Position numbers and translations under genes: made by a program. Positions 54,999 through 64,000 of a stretch of DNA of 64,000 bases are shown here, in pieces. Source of the DNA: Phycicoccus sp. Soil802 (GTDB taxonomy: Bacteria; Actinomycetota; Actinomycetes; Actinomycetales; Dermatophilaceae); contig NZ_LMSS01000006.1 in NCBI RefSeq assembly GCF_001429605.1, positions 550,080 to 614,079 on the forward strand, in the 5' to 3' direction. Position 1 is the first letter of the stretch, and each line of letters opens with the position of its first letter. The notes under the pieces are model-generated. The model saw only the letters and a list, made by a program, of their open reading frames with translations, had not been told where the DNA came from and searched no databases.

Positions 54999-55382
54999 TC
55001 AGGTGGCGTCGAGCGCCGCCAGCAGCCGCTTCGGCGCCACGCCGCGCCAGCCGTCCTCGACCAGCTCCTCGACGTGCGGCCAGTCGATGTCGTCGACGTC
55101 GAGGTAGACCCCCACCCAGCCCCGGTGCCCGACGTACGGGGGACGGAAGTAGCGCTCGGGCTCAGCGGCGACCAGGGCCGTCTGCACCCCCTCGGGCGCG
55201 GCGACCCAGATGGCCGTCCGGTCGTCGTGGTGCTCCTGCGCAGCCATCACGAAGGTCTTCTTCCCACCCGCGAACCAGCAGGGCTCACCGTGCGACTCCC
55301 GCTGCTCGGTCCCCGGGAAGGCCAGGCACAGCGACCGCACCCGCGCGAGCGGCGACCCGTCCCGGATCTCGCTGCGCGGCAT
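54999..55382 (-). CDS. MmcQ/YjbR family protein
   Basis: A 127-residue protein of the YjbR/MmcQ fold. It has RVRSLCLAFPGTEQRESHGEPCWFAGGKKTFVM near the start, FRPPYVGHRGWVGVYLD in the middle and a C-terminal EELVEDGWRGVAPKRLLA. The fold resembles CyaY-like DNA-binding proteins, but the biological role is unknown. It lies on the minus strand just before mnmA's stop, possibly the last gene of the desulfurase-mnmA unit (5-nt gap). Confidence 0.9.
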   Translation of the reverse strand: MPRSEIRDGSPLARVRSLCLAFPGTEQRESHGEPCWFAGGKKTFVMAAQEHHDDRTAIWVAAPEGVQTALVAAEPERYFRPPYVGHRGWVGVYLDVDDIDWPHVEELVEDGWRGVAPKRLLAALDAT

Positions 55383-55387
55383 ACGAC

Positions 55388-56473
55388 CTAGCGCTCCAGC
55401 CAGGTCGACGCGATGGTGGCCGAACCCACCACGCGCGTCCCCTCGTAGAGGACGACGGACTGTCCCGGCGCGACCCCGCGGAGCCGGCCGGAGAGCCGCA
55501 CCTCGACATCGTCACCGTCCGCCCAGGCCTGGGCCGGCACCTCCTCGCCGTGCGCTCGCACCTGCGCCCCGACCTCGACCACACCCTCGGGCGGCGGTCC
55601 GCACCAGCGGGCGTGGTCACCGCGAATCGCGTTGACCCCCAACAGGTCTGACGTGCCGATCAGCACACGGTTGGCGGCGGCGTCGACCTGCACGACGTAG
55701 CGCGGGTCACCGTCGAGCGCAGACCGGTCGAGGCCCAGACCCCGCCGCTGCCCGACGGTGTAGGCGTAGGCGCCCTGGTGCGACCCGACCACCTCGCCCG
55801 ACTCGGCGTCGACGATCTCGCCGGGCTGCTCCCCCAGCCGCGACGTGAGCCACCCGCGGGTGTCGCCGTCGGCGATGAAGCAGATGTCGTGGGAGTCGGG
55901 CTTGCTCGCGACGTAGAAGCCGCGCTCCTTGGCCTCCGCCCGGATGTCCGGCTTGGTGGTGTCGCCGAGGGGAAAGAACGCGCGGGCCAGCTGGTCGGCG
56001 TCGAGGACCCCGAGCACGTAGGACTGGTCCTTGGCCATGTCGACCGCGCGGTGCAGCTCGCGCCCGCCGTCGGGCCGCTCGACGACCTGCGCGTAGTGGC
56101 CGGTGGCCACCGCGTCGAAACCGAGCGCGAGCGCCTTGTCGAGCAGCGCCGAGAACTTGATCTTCTCGTTGCAGCGCAGGCACGGGTTGGGGGTCCGCCC
56201 TGCGGAGTACTCGGCGACGAAGTCCTCCATGACGTCGCGCTTGAACCGCGCGGCCATGTCCCAGACGTAGAACGGGATCCCGAGCACGTCGGCGACCCGC
56301 CGGGCGTCGCCCGCGTCCTCGATCGTGCAGCAGCCACGGGCGGACTCCCGCAGGGTGGCGGCACTCTGTGACAGCGCGAGGTGCACGCCGACGACCTCGT
56401 GCCCGGCGTCGAGCATGCGCCCCGCAGCGACGGCGGAGTCGACGCCGCCGGACATCGCGGCGACGACCCGCAT
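55388..56473 (-). CDS. mnmA: tRNA-specific 2-thiouridylase MnmA
   Basis: Installs 2-thiouridine at the wobble base of Lys, Glu and Gln tRNAs. The 361-residue protein has the PP-loop [14 protein letters not shown] (about 8-21), first catalytic Cys in [12 protein letters not shown], second in [11 protein letters not shown], and the C-terminal beta-barrel domains. Its ATG shares a base with the upstream cysteine desulfurase stop (TGATG), so sulfur donor and acceptor are made together. Confidence 0.96.
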   Translation of the reverse strand: MRVVAAMSGGVDSAVAAGRMLDAGHEVVGVHLALSQSAATLRESARGCCTIEDAGDARRVADVLGIPFYVWDMAARFKRDVMEDFVAEYSAGRTPNPCLRCNEKIKFSALLDKALALGFDAVATGHYAQVVERPDGGRELHRAVDMAKDQSYVLGVLDADQLARAFFPLGDTTKPDIRAEAKERGFYVASKPDSHDICFIADGDTRGWLTSRLGEQPGEIVDAESGEVVGSHQGAYAYTVGQRRGLGLDRSALDGDPRYVVQVDAAANRVLIGTSDLLGVNAIRGDHARWCGPPPEGVVEVGAQVRAHGEEVPAQAWADGDDVEVRLSGRLRGVAPGQSVVLYEGTRVVGSATIASTWLER

Positions 56474-57660
56474 CAGCCGGCCCACCCGCTGGCCCGACGC
56501 GCCCGGTCGATGGCGGCGGGCAGCGCCGCGAGCACCGCGTCCACGTCGGCGTCCGTCGAGGTGTGGCCGAGCGTCAGGCGCAGGGCACCCTTGGCGGACT
56601 CCTCGGGGATCCCCATCGCCAGCAACACGTGCGACGGCTGCGGCACGCCGGCCTGGCAGGCCGAGCCCGTGGAGCACTCCACGCCTGCGGCGTCGAGGAG
56701 GTAGAGCAGCGAGTCACCCTCGCAGCCGGGGACGAGCAGGTGGGCGTTGCCCGGCAGGCGGTGTATGCCGTCGCCGGCCTCCCACGCGCCGGTCACGGTC
56801 ACGTCGTAACCCAGCGCCATCGCCTCGCGGACCAGCCGGTCGCGCAGGGCCATCAGCCGCGGGGCCTCCGTGGGGACGGTCTGCACCGACTCCTCCATGG
56901 CCACCGCGAAGGCTCGGATGGCCGGGACGTCGAGGGTGCCGCTGCGGATCTGCCGCTCCTGTCCCCCGCCGAAGCTCTGCGGCACCACCACTGCGTCACG
57001 ACGCACCAGCAGCGCGCCCACCCCGAGGGGTCCGCCGACCTTGTGGCCGGTGACCGTCATCAGGTCGGCCCCGGAGGCGGTGAAGTCGACCGGGAGGTGC
57101 CCAGCCGCCTGGACGGCGTCGGTGTGGAACGGCACGCCGAACTCGTGGGCCAGTGCGGCGAGGTCGGCCACCGGTTGGACCGTGCCGACCTCGTTGTTCG
57201 CCCACATCACGGTGACGAGCGCGACGGAGTCGGGGTCCTGCTCGATGGCTGCGCGCACGGCCCCGGTGGTGATGAAGCCGGCCGGGTCGGGGTCGACCCA
57301 GGTGACCTTCGCGCCCTCGTGGGAGACCAGGTGCTCCACGCAGTCGAGGACGGCGTGGTGCTCGATGGAGCTGCAGACGATGCGGATGCGGGCGGGGTCG
57401 GACTCGCGGCGGGCCTCGAACGTCCCCGCCACCGCCAGGTTGTCCGACTCGGTGCCACCGGACGTGAAGACGACCTCCGACGGACGGGCGCCCAGGGCCT
57501 TCGCCAGCCGCTCGCGCGACTCCTCCACGACGCGGCGCGCCATCCGGCCCGAGGTGTGCAGGGACGACGCGTTGCCGGTGGTGGCCAGCTGGTCGGCCAT
57601 CGCCGCGATGGCCGATGGCAGCATCGGCGTGGTGGCGGCATGGTCGAGGTAGGCGGTCAC
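56473..57660 (-). CDS. Cysteine desulfurase (NifS/IscS-like)
   Basis: A PLP enzyme of 395 residues transferring sulfur from cysteine. It has the N-terminal [12 protein letters not shown], the PLP Lys in [16 protein letters not shown], and the active Cys in [13 protein letters not shown] with the short loop of group I enzymes. GTG 57660 gives the canonical start [11 protein letters not shown]. It is coupled to mnmA, indicating a role in tRNA thiolation, though it may also feed other sulfur pathways. Confidence 0.94.
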   Translation of the reverse strand: MTAYLDHAATTPMLPSAIAAMADQLATTGNASSLHTSGRMARRVVEESRERLAKALGARPSEVVFTSGGTESDNLAVAGTFEARRESDPARIRIVCSSIEHHAVLDCVEHLVSHEGAKVTWVDPDPAGFITTGAVRAAIEQDPDSVALVTVMWANNEVGTVQPVADLAALAHEFGVPFHTDAVQAAGHLPVDFTASGADLMTVTGHKVGGPLGVGALLVRRDAVVVPQSFGGGQERQIRSGTLDVPAIRAFAVAMEESVQTVPTEAPRLMALRDRLVREAMALGYDVTVTGAWEAGDGIHRLPGNAHLLVPGCEGDSLLYLLDAAGVECSTGSACQAGVPQPSHVLLAMGIPEESAKGALRLTLGHTSTDADVDAVLAALPAAIDRARRASGWAG

Positions 57661-57795
57661 TGGCGAAAGTTTACGCGTCAACCGCTCAACCTTCCGCCCG
57701 AGTGTGGCGTTGGGTACGTCAGCGAGCCAGGGACGTCGGCCGCTACCGCACCCGGGACTACGGTCGGGGGCGGGACGACGGTGGAGGGGGGCAGC

Positions 57796-58320
57796 ATGAA
57801 GCCGAGCGAGGAGGCCGCGTTCGAGCAGTTCGCCGCGCACGCCATGCCCCGGCTGCTGCGCACGGCCTGGCTGCTCACCGGCGACCCGACCCGCGCCGAG
57901 GACGTCGTCCAGGAGAGCCTGGTCCGGATGTTCGGGGTCTGGCCCCGGGTCGGGCACGACGAGCCCGAGGCCTACTGCCACCGCATCCTGCGCAACCTCG
58001 TGGTCAGCACCTGGCGCAAGGACCGCCGGCTCGTCCTCGTGGACCACGTCCGCGACGACGTCGACCCGCGCAGCCAGGTCGATCCCGGGCGCCGAGCCAC
58101 CGACGACGCCGGCACCCGACTGGACCTGGTCCGAGCCCTGCAGGAGCTGCCCGCCCGCGAGCGCGAGGTCGTGGTGCTGCGGCACTACGCCGACCTGTCC
58201 GAGCGCGCCGTCGCCGAGCTGCTCGGCGTCAGCATCGGCACCGTGAAGTCGTCCGCCTCACGCGGGCTCGAGCGCCTGCGGGCCCTCATCTCCGACAAGG
58301 GGGAAGCCCATGTCCAGTGA
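57796..58320 (+). CDS. SigE-family ECF RNA polymerase sigma factor
   Basis: A 174-residue sigma-70 family factor. Region 2 is [27 protein letters not shown] with W-P-R-V following. Region 4 is [47 protein letters not shown] (motifs [11 protein letters not shown] and [11 protein letters not shown]). GGAGGGG precedes the ATG. Its 3' end overlaps the next gene by 11 nt, so the membrane protein encoded there is its probable regulator or target-coupled partner. The stimulus is unknown. Confidence 0.93.
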   Translation: MKPSEEAAFEQFAAHAMPRLLRTAWLLTGDPTRAEDVVQESLVRMFGVWPRVGHDEPEAYCHRILRNLVVSTWRKDRRLVLVDHVRDDVDPRSQVDPGRRATDDAGTRLDLVRALQELPAREREVVVLRHYADLSERAVAELLGVSIGTVKSSASRGLERLRALISDKGEAHVQ

Positions 58321-59329
58321 CCTCGACGTCGTCGAGCGGCTGCGCACCGACCCCGCACCGGCCATGCACGTCGCGCTCGCGGACGTCCTTGCCGAGGGCC
58401 GACGACGCCACACCCGCCGGATGGCGAGCCGGCTCGCCATCGTCGTCGCAGGAGCCGCCGCTGCAGCAGTGGTGGCAGTCGTGGTCCTCGGCCCCGACGA
58501 CCGTGGCACCACGACCCCTCCGGTCGGGACGACCTCCAGCACCGCGAAGGACCTGTCGATCTCCGGCGAGGCCGGCACCGAGCTCCCCGACGACCATGGC
58601 AGCTACAGCGTGGTGGTCGACGCAGGCAACCTCCACGCCTGGGTGACCCGCGACCTCGACAAGGAGTCATCCACCGTGGTCCTGCCCAGCGGCGCGGCGT
58701 GGGTGAAGCTCCCGGGCACCCAGGACGTGCCGGTCCTCCTGGGCGTCGTCCCTGCCGGCGCCACGGACATCGACCTGGTGCCTGCGCCCGGGACTCGGTC
58801 CCACACCGTCCAGACCGTCCAGTCCGGCGACTTCGAGGCCTTCGTCGTCCGGTTCGACGAACCCCTCGCCGACGGCCAGCTCACGGGAGTCGACCTCCAG
58901 TGGCGTCAGGGGGGACGGACCGTCGTGGCCCTGGGCACCGACCCGCAGCGAGTGGAGTTCGACGTCGCCGGCGCGGGACGGCTCGCGGTGAGCATGTCGA
59001 GCCCGCGGGCCGGCGCGGTGACCGCCACCCTCGACGGTGCGCCCCTCGGTCCGGAACCTGTCGTGGGCGACACCCCCGGCACCCGCTACAGCGTGGGCAA
59101 GCACGCCCTCGCGGACGGTCGGGTCCTGGTGTGGGGCGTCATCCCCCAGCTGTCCTCGGTGACGCCGGTGACCAAGCCGGGAGCCTCCGCCGGAGCGGCC
59201 GCGACGCGACCTCTGGGGGAGCACCCGGCCTACCTGGCCTACGCCGCCATCGTGGACGGGAGCGCGTCCGACGTCACCGGGATCCGCACGGTGGACCGGT
59301 CCGGCGCGGGTATCGGCCAGGCGGAGTAG
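58310..59329 (+). CDS. Single-pass membrane protein coupled to the sigma factor
   Basis: A 339-residue protein. A cytoplasmic N-terminus of about 40 residues (VVERLRTDPAPAMHVALADVLAEGRRRHTRR) precedes one membrane helix (about 43-64) and an extracellular beta-rich domain of 270 residues. The layout is that of membrane anti-sigma partners of SigE-family factors, but the zinc anti-sigma motif HxxxCxxC is absent. If it restrains the sigma factor it does so through a different N-terminal motif. The 11-nt overlap with the sigma gene supports functional coupling. Confidence 0.82.
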   Translation: MSSDLDVVERLRTDPAPAMHVALADVLAEGRRRHTRRMASRLAIVVAGAAAAAVVAVVVLGPDDRGTTTPPVGTTSSTAKDLSISGEAGTELPDDHGSYSVVVDAGNLHAWVTRDLDKESSTVVLPSGAAWVKLPGTQDVPVLLGVVPAGATDIDLVPAPGTRSHTVQTVQSGDFEAFVVRFDEPLADGQLTGVDLQWRQGGRTVVALGTDPQRVEFDVAGAGRLAVSMSSPRAGAVTATLDGAPLGPEPVVGDTPGTRYSVGKHALADGRVLVWGVIPQLSSVTPVTKPGASAGAAATRPLGEHPAYLAYAAIVDGSASDVTGIRTVDRSGAGIGQAE

Positions 59330-59509
59330 CCGGCTCCGTGGCAGCGACCAGCATCGACCTGTCCCCCCGTGGGGCGGGGGCCGGCGCCCTTTCCTGACCG
59401 TTCCTTTACCTACCTGCGCGTAACCGCCCCGGCAGCCCTTCGTTGCACACGGCATACCGACCATCGCCGTAGCTGGTCAGTCACGCTGGCCAGTGCCGAA
59501 GGGAAACCC

Positions 59510-60985
59510 ATGCACACCGTGAAGAGAACCCGGACCGTCGTCGCGACGGCCGCCACGGCGGCCCTCGCCGCCGTGGCCCTCGCCACGCCCGCGTCCGCGG
59601 GTCTGCTGTCCTCAGGCCTCGCGTCGAAGGGCACGGGCCTCGCGCCGGTCCAGCCCTGGCTGGCCTCCCAGCTGGGCGTGCTCAAGGCCGCGACCCCGAC
59701 CACCGTCCTCGTGCACGGCAGCGACCTCGCCTCGGCCACCAAGGCGGTCCAGGCCGTCGGCCTGCGCAAGGTGACCTCGTTCGACAAGGTCGGCGTCGTC
59801 GTGGCAACCGGCCTGCCCGCCCAGGTGCAGGCGGTGCGTGCGCAGCCGGGCGTCACCTACGTCGAGGGCAACCGGCCCATCGAGATGCTGCTGTCGACCT
59901 CCAACAAGGCGACCCGCGGCGACGAGGCGCGCAACACCCTCACCGGCGCGAACGGCACGGCCCTCGACGGCAAGGGTGTCTCGGTCGCCGTGATCGACTC
60001 CGGCGTCGACCCGACCCACCCGTTCCTCCAGAACGCCGACGGCACCAGCGCCGTCGTCAAGAACCTCAAGATGGTCTGCGAGCCCCTGACCGAGAGCACC
60101 TGTGCCCCGGTCGACGCCGGCTCGCTCGACACCGACCTGGTCTCGGGTGGCGGTCACGGCATGCACGTCAACGGCATCGTCGCCGGTCGCGACGTCACCC
60201 TCGCGGACGGCACGAAGATGCACGGTGCCGCGCCCGGCGCCAGCCTCGTGAGCATCAGCACGGGTGCGGTCCTGTTCATCATCGGGGCCGACGCGGCGCT
60301 CAACTGGGTGCTCGAGAACCACAACGCTCCTTGTGGCACGGGGGTCTCCGCGGCCACCTGCCCGCCGATCAAGGTGACGTCGAACAGCTACGGACCCACG
60401 GGCGGTGGGGCGTTCGACCCGAACTCGGCCACGGTCAAGATCCAGCGTGAGCTGGTCAAGGAAGGCGTGGTGAGCGTCTGGGCCAACGGCAACGACGGCG
60501 GCGACGGCTCCGAGGACCTGTCCAACCCGCCCGGCAAGGACCCGACCCCCGGCATCCTCTCGGTCGCCTCGTTCTTCGACCAGAACACCGGCACCCGTGA
60601 CGGCACCGTCTCCGACTTCTCCAGCCGCGGCAAGGCCGGCGACAAGTCGACCTACCCGGACATCTCGGCGCCGGGTGAGGACATCACCAGCTCGTGCCGG
60701 ATCTACCTGCCGATCTGCTCCACGGGGCTCGACCCGCAGGAGGGCGGCGACTACAACACGATCAGCGGCACCTCGATGGCCACCCCGCACATCTCGGGCA
60801 TCGTCGCGCAGCTGTTCCAGGCCAACCCCGCAGCCACCCCGGCGCAGATCGAGGCGGCCCTGGAGTCCACGGCCTACAAGTACACGGACGGTGCCCCGTA
60901 CGAGTCGGGCACCAACGGCACGACGAGCTTCGACAAGGGCCACGGCCTGGTCGACGTCGTCGCCGCCGCCAACGCTGTTCGCTGA
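59510..60985 (+). CDS. Secreted subtilisin-like serine protease (S8)
   Basis: A 491-residue exported protease. The signal peptide is about 1-30 (ends PASA-GL), and an I9-type inhibitor prodomain lies about 60-125 ([19 protein letters not shown]). The catalytic domain from about 145 has Asp163 ([12 protein letters not shown]), His216 ([10 protein letters not shown]) and Ser422 ([12 protein letters not shown]), an intact triad. The start is the ATG preceding the twin basic signal HTVKRTRTV; longer frames have no support. The gene is followed by three consecutive stem-loops before convergent etfA. Confidence 0.95.
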   Translation: MHTVKRTRTVVATAATAALAAVALATPASAGLLSSGLASKGTGLAPVQPWLASQLGVLKAATPTTVLVHGSDLASATKAVQAVGLRKVTSFDKVGVVVATGLPAQVQAVRAQPGVTYVEGNRPIEMLLSTSNKATRGDEARNTLTGANGTALDGKGVSVAVIDSGVDPTHPFLQNADGTSAVVKNLKMVCEPLTESTCAPVDAGSLDTDLVSGGGHGMHVNGIVAGRDVTLADGTKMHGAAPGASLVSISTGAVLFIIGADAALNWVLENHNAPCGTGVSAATCPPIKVTSNSYGPTGGGAFDPNSATVKIQRELVKEGVVSVWANGNDGGDGSEDLSNPPGKDPTPGILSVASFFDQNTGTRDGTVSDFSSRGKAGDKSTYPDISAPGEDITSSCRIYLPICSTGLDPQEGGDYNTISGTSMATPHISGIVAQLFQANPAATPAQIEAALESTAYKYTDGAPYESGTNGTTSFDKGHGLVDVVAAANAVR

Positions 60986-61003
60986 CAGCCCAGCGCAACA
61001 GCG

Positions 61004-61045
61004 CGGCGTCTTCGGAGTCCCGTGAGGGGGGTTCCGAAGACGCCG
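61004..61045 (+). terminator. Stem-loop 1 after the subtilase gene
   Basis: Perfect 13-bp arms CGGCGTCTTCGGA / TCCGAAGACGCCG with a 16-nt loop start 18 nt past the subtilase stop codon. Confidence 0.65.
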
Positions 61046-61084
61046 ACACCGCCGCCACGCGACCCAACCCCGCAGGCAGGCGGC

Positions 61085-61119
61085 GCGAACGCCCCGGACC
61101 CCCTGTCCGGGGCGTTCGC
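61085..61119. terminator. Stem-loop 2 between subtilase and etfA
   Basis: Perfect 15-bp arms GCGAACGCCCCGGAC / GTCCGGGGCGTTCGC with loop CCCCT; on the plus strand it is followed by CTTGT. It could serve either direction. Confidence 0.7.
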
Positions 61120-61133
61120 CTTGTCACGGGACG

Positions 61134-61171
61134 CGAAGCGCCCCGGACCACAGGTGGTCCGGGGCGCTTCG
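61134..61171 (-). terminator. Stem-loop 3, probable etfA terminator
   Basis: Perfect 18-bp arms CGAAGCGCCCCGGACCAC and complement with a 2-nt tip, 44 nt past the etfA stop on the minus strand. An octamer GTATGCCG follows at 61174. Confidence 0.72.
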
Positions 61172-61214
61172 TCGGTATGCCGGGTGGCCGTCGCGCGAGC
61201 GCCGGCCGGAGCGA

Positions 61215-62174
61215 TCAGCCCTTGGCCGCGTTGACTGCCTCGGTGGCCTGCGGGAGGACCGTGAAGAGGTCACCCACGACACCGAAGTCGACGAGCTCGA
61301 AGATCGGGGCCTCCTCGTCCTTGTTGATCGCGATGATCGTCTTGGACGTCTGCATGCCGGCCCGGTGCTGGATGGCGCCGGAGATGCCGCACGCGACGTA
61401 GAGCTGCGGCGACACCTGCTTGCCGGTCTGGCCGACCTGCGAGGTGTGCGGGTACCAGCCGGCGTCGACGGCGGCGCGCGAGGCGCCGACCGCCGCACCG
61501 AGGGAGTCGGCGAAGGTCTCGACGGGCGAGAAGTCGCCGCCGGTGCCGCGACCACCGGAGACCACGATCGCGGCCTCGGTGAGCTCGGGACGCCCGGTGG
61601 CCTCCTTGGGCTTGGACTCGGTCACCTTGGCGCCCTTGGCGGCGTCGGAGATGGTCGGCTCGAAGACCTCGTCGGCGGCCGCACCGGCAGCCTCCTCGGG
61701 CGTGGCCGAGTTGGGCTTGACCGTGATGATCGGGGTGCCCTTGGTGACGGTGGCCTTGACGCTGTAGGACCCGGCGAAGACGGACTGGGTCGTGGTGACC
61801 CCGCCACCGTCCCCGGCCTGCACGTCGACGGCGTCGGTGATCAGGCCGGAGTCGGTCTTGATCGCCAGCCGGGCCGCGATCTCCTTGCCGGCGCTGTTGC
61901 TCGGGATGAGCACCGCGGCGGCGGAGGTCTTCTCGACGAGCTGCGCGAGCAGCTCGGCCTGGGGAGCCACGAGGTAGTCGGTGACGTCGGCGCTCTCGAC
62001 GCGGTAGACCTTCTCCGCGCCGAACTTGGCCAGCGTCTCCTTCGCGGCGTCGAAACCGTCGCCGACGAAGACGGCACTGGGCTCGCCGAGGCGGCGGGCG
62101 ATGGTCAGCAGCTCCGAGGTGGTCTTGCGGACGGTGCCGTTCGCGTGGTCGACCAGGACAAGTACTTCAGCCAT
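61215..62174 (-). CDS. etfA: Electron transfer flavoprotein subunit alpha
   Basis: A 319-residue ETF alpha subunit. The N-domain reads [21 protein letters not shown]. The C-terminal FAD domain has [40 protein letters not shown] and [23 protein letters not shown]. With EtfB it carries electrons from acyl-CoA and other dehydrogenases to the membrane quinone pool. It is 30 nt downstream of etfB. The pair divergent from an Rv3030-type methyltransferase mirrors the Mycobacterium order Rv3028c-Rv3029c-Rv3030. Confidence 0.96.
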   Translation of the reverse strand: MAEVLVLVDHANGTVRKTTSELLTIARRLGEPSAVFVGDGFDAAKETLAKFGAEKVYRVESADVTDYLVAPQAELLAQLVEKTSAAAVLIPSNSAGKEIAARLAIKTDSGLITDAVDVQAGDGGGVTTTQSVFAGSYSVKATVTKGTPIITVKPNSATPEEAAGAAADEVFEPTISDAAKGAKVTESKPKEATGRPELTEAAIVVSGGRGTGGDFSPVETFADSLGAAVGASRAAVDAGWYPHTSQVGQTGKQVSPQLYVACGISGAIQHRAGMQTSKTIIAINKDEEAPIFELVDFGVVGDLFTVLPQATEAVNAAKG

Positions 62175-62204
62175 GGGGTTTCCTCTCTCTTGTCTCTGGC
62201 CGGC

Positions 62205-62987
62205 TCAGACGAACTTCTGCGCGGCCAGGAACTCCGCGAGCTTGGTGCCGCCGTCGCCATCGTCGGTGACGATCTGGCCTTGCTCGCGCGGCGGGCGCTT
62301 GGTGAACGACTCGACCTTGGTCCAGGCGGCGTCGAGGCCGACCTGCGAGGCGTCGATGCCGAGATCGGCCAGCGCCCACTCCTCGACCGGCTTCTTCTTC
62401 GCGGCCATGATCCCCTTGAACGAGGGGTAGCGCGGCTCGTTGATCTGGTCGGTCACCGACACCAGCGCGGGCAGCGTCGCCACGATCGTCTCCGACGCGG
62501 CGTCACCGTCGCGGCGGATCGTCACGGTCGAACCGTCGACGGACAGCTCGGAGGCGAAGGTCACCTGCGGCAGGCCGAGACGCTCGGCGAGCATCGCCGG
62601 GACGACGCTCATCGTGCCGTCCGTGGAGGCCATGCCGGTGATCACGAGGTCGGGCGTGCCGGTCTTCTTGATCGCCTCGGCCAGGACCAGCGACGTCGCC
62701 ACGGCGTCAGAGCCGTGGATCGCGTCGTCCTTCACGTGGACCGCCTTGTCGGCGCCCATCTGCAGCGCCTTCTTCAGCGCGTCGGCAGCCTGGTCGGGGC
62801 CGACGGTGACCACGGTCACCTCGCCCTCACCGGCTTCCACCAGCTTCAGGGCCTCCTCGACGGCGTACTCGTCGAGCTCGGACAGCAGTCCGTCGACGCC
62901 CACCCGGTCGGTGGTGTTGTCGGACTCGTTGAACGTGCGGTCGGACTGTGCGTCCGGCACGTACTTCACGCAGACGACGATGTTCAT
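62205..62987 (-). CDS. etfB: Electron transfer flavoprotein subunit beta
   Basis: A 260-residue ETF beta subunit beginning MNIVVCVKYVPDAQSDRTF. The AMP-binding and recognition-loop segments include EYAVEEALKLVEAG, DLVITGMASTDGTMSVVPAMLAERLG and DQINEPRYPSFKGIMAAKKKP. It heads the etfBA operon. The 154-nt region up to the divergent methyltransferase should contain both promoters; no clear operator was seen. Confidence 0.96.
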   Translation of the reverse strand: MNIVVCVKYVPDAQSDRTFNESDNTTDRVGVDGLLSELDEYAVEEALKLVEAGEGEVTVVTVGPDQAADALKKALQMGADKAVHVKDDAIHGSDAVATSLVLAEAIKKTGTPDLVITGMASTDGTMSVVPAMLAERLGLPQVTFASELSVDGSTVTIRRDGDAASETIVATLPALVSVTDQINEPRYPSFKGIMAAKKKPVEEWALADLGIDASQVGLDAAWTKVESFTKRPPREQGQIVTDDGDGGTKLAEFLAAQKFV

Positions 62988-63141
62988 GTGCTGATCGTCC
63001 CCTTCTTGGAATGGCTACTGGGATCGACCGTGGTGATCGACGATTGGGTCAGGTGCCATCCTTACAGCCCGTGCCCGGAATCGACACGCCACCACCGCGT
63101 GACGCTCACCACGGGGCCCGCTCGACCAGCCGAGAGAGGTG

Positions 63142-63906
63142 ATGGTGGCCACACCGCTGACGATCACCGGCGAGCGAACCGTGCCCTGGGTGGCCTCCGA
63201 GAACTACTGGTTCCGACGCCACGAGGCCGGGTATGCCGCCGTGCCCGGCTGGGTGCCGTCGACCCCCGCCGTCGTGCTCGACGCCGGCTGCGGCGAGGGG
63301 TATGCCGCGGGCCTCCTCGACGCGGCCTGGCCGGGAGTGCGGGTGGTCGGCGTGGACTACGACGCGGCGACCACCGCCCACGCCGGGCGCACCCACGGCG
63401 GTGAGCGGGCGGCATACCTGCGGGGTGCGCTGACGGCGCTCCCCCTGGCCGCCGGCGCCGTCGACGTGGCGGTCTCGCTCCAGGTGCTCGAGCACATCTG
63501 GACGCCCGGCGACTACGTGCGCGAGCTGGCCCGGGTCACCCGCGACGGAGGGCTGTTGGTCGTCTCCACCCCGAACCGGCTCACCTTCTCCCCCGGGCTG
63601 GGTCGCCGGGAGAAGCCGTCGAACGTCTACCACTGCCGCGAGTACGACGCGGCGGAGCTCGGCGACGAGGTGCGCCGCTGGCTGCCCGGCGCTGCGGTCG
63701 AGGTGGTCGGGCTCGGCCACGGTGAGCGGCTGGAGCACTGGGAGTCGGCGCGGGGCTCGGTCGTCGCCGCCCAGCAGGACCGGGACCCCGGGGCGTGGGA
63801 CGACGACCTGCGCGCGACCGTGGAGTCGGTGACGGCGCAGGACTTCGTGCTCGGCGAGCCGCAGGACGCGAGCCTCGACCTGTTCGTCGTGGTGCGGCTG
63901 CCCTAG
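63142..63906 (+). CDS. Rv3030-type SAM-dependent methyltransferase
   Basis: A 254-residue class I methyltransferase. The N-terminal signature LTITGERTVPW and ENYWFRRHEAGY, motif I VVLDAGCGEGYAAGLL, VEVAVSLQVLEHIWTPGDYVREL-like block and C-terminal SLDLFVVVRLP match, from memory, mycobacterial Rv3030. That protein is implicated in methylglucose lipopolysaccharide synthesis. Possible starts are GTG 63139, ATG 63142 and GTG 63145; GAGAGG at 63134-63139 favours the later ones. The protein seems complete to its C-terminus. Downstream, where a GH57-type branching enzyme would be expected, an IS481-type transposase begins. Confidence 0.88.
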   Translation: MVATPLTITGERTVPWVASENYWFRRHEAGYAAVPGWVPSTPAVVLDAGCGEGYAAGLLDAAWPGVRVVGVDYDAATTAHAGRTHGGERAAYLRGALTALPLAAGAVDVAVSLQVLEHIWTPGDYVRELARVTRDGGLLVVSTPNRLTFSPGLGRREKPSNVYHCREYDAAELGDEVRRWLPGAAVEVVGLGHGERLEHWESARGSVVAAQQDRDPGAWDDDLRATVESVTAQDFVLGEPQDASLDLFVVVRLP

Positions 63907-64000
63907 CTGTACTGACCGGAGAGGTTGGTCAAGCGGGTGATGGGTGGCTTGTTCCCGCAGGCGGTGTGGGGTCGGTGGTGGTTGTACTCGTGGATCCATG
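63903..64000 (-). mobile_element. IS481-family transposase, C-terminal end (rest outside window)
   Basis: The minus-strand frame ending at TAG 63903-63905 encodes WIHEYNHHRPHTACGNKPP then TRLTNLSGQYS, the typical C-terminus of IS481-group DDE transposases. Only 32 codons are inside the window. The stop shares CTAG with the methyltransferase stop, leaving no space for a separate terminal inverted repeat. The element end must therefore overlap the transposase 3' codons or lie within the methyltransferase tail. Confidence 0.85.

Overview
This 64 kb window is a stretch of very GC-rich chromosome from an actinobacterium, most probably Micrococcales and perhaps Intrasporangiaceae (Janibacter/Terrabacter/Knoellia-like); the family assignment is an inference. 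The actinobacterial signs are the DUF2510-RDD protein, DUF3039, a tmRNA tag of type ADSKRTDFALAA, frequent GTG starts, SigE-family sigma factor, and an etfB-etfA block divergent from an Rv3030-type methyltransferase as in Mycobacterium. Nearly all genes look chromosomal and core-like. The only clear mobile DNA is the end of an IS481-type transposase at the right edge.

Layout. 1-7.0 kb: tyrosine catabolism (fumarylacetoacetase, 4-hydroxyphenylpyruvate dioxygenase with a divergent Lrp regulator), dodecin and a DExH helicase. 7.1-16.3 kb: secreted M43 protease, DUF3039, YqgE, a DEAD-box RNA helicase with a repetitive disordered tail, NAD-malic enzyme with a VanZ-like partner, a methyltransferase, a SIMPL protein and thioredoxin. 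16.4-24.3 kb: a compact divergent cluster (LtaS-like sulfatase, CDP-alcohol phosphatidyltransferase // Zn-type dehydrogenase, degenerate PTPS/QueD-like protein, GT4 glycosyltransferase, UPF0104 membrane protein, RibD-C reductase, GTP cyclohydrolase II). It looks like an undescribed pathway joining GTP-derived pyrimidine or pterin chemistry to an envelope glyco- or phospholipid. 24.3-29.2 kb: YgjV-like protein, PAP2 phosphatase, tmRNA (ssrA), fasciclin and CAP-domain secreted proteins, HxlR regulator with its divergent target. 29.3-33.0 kb: pyruvate carboxylase and CsbD. 33.1-40.0 kb: DUF2207 protein and the order prfB-ftsE-ftsX-M23 hydrolase-smpB. 40.1-43.1 kb: gluconate permease, gluconokinase and divergent FadR/GntR regulator. 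43.1-46.1 kb: secreted hydrolase, a PadR regulator with a perfect palindromic operator, and two paralogous 60-residue Cys/His micro-proteins. 46.1-52.0 kb: ligA, acyl-CoA ligase, EamA exporter, MetE-C-like methionine synthase. 52.1-55.0 kb: a peptidoglycan-binding/SxGC protein and a metzincin-like protein, both without signal peptides and both with start sites embedded in hairpins. 55.0-60.99 kb: YjbR, mnmA-cysteine desulfurase, sigma factor with membrane partner, subtilase. 61.2-64 kb: etfA/etfB, Rv3030-like methyltransferase, IS481 end.

Two sequence-level signals cut across the genes. (i) The octamer GTATGCCG/CGGCATAC occurs 36 times by eye, against about 2 expected from base composition. 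It lies on both strands, inside and between genes, and sometimes forms inverted pairs in terminator-like hairpins, much like DNA-uptake or HIP1-type motifs. (ii) A palindromic intergenic repeat of about 48 bp recurs at gene 3' ends. No CRISPR array, tRNA, rRNA or prophage was seen, and no intergenic gap exceeds about 300 bases.
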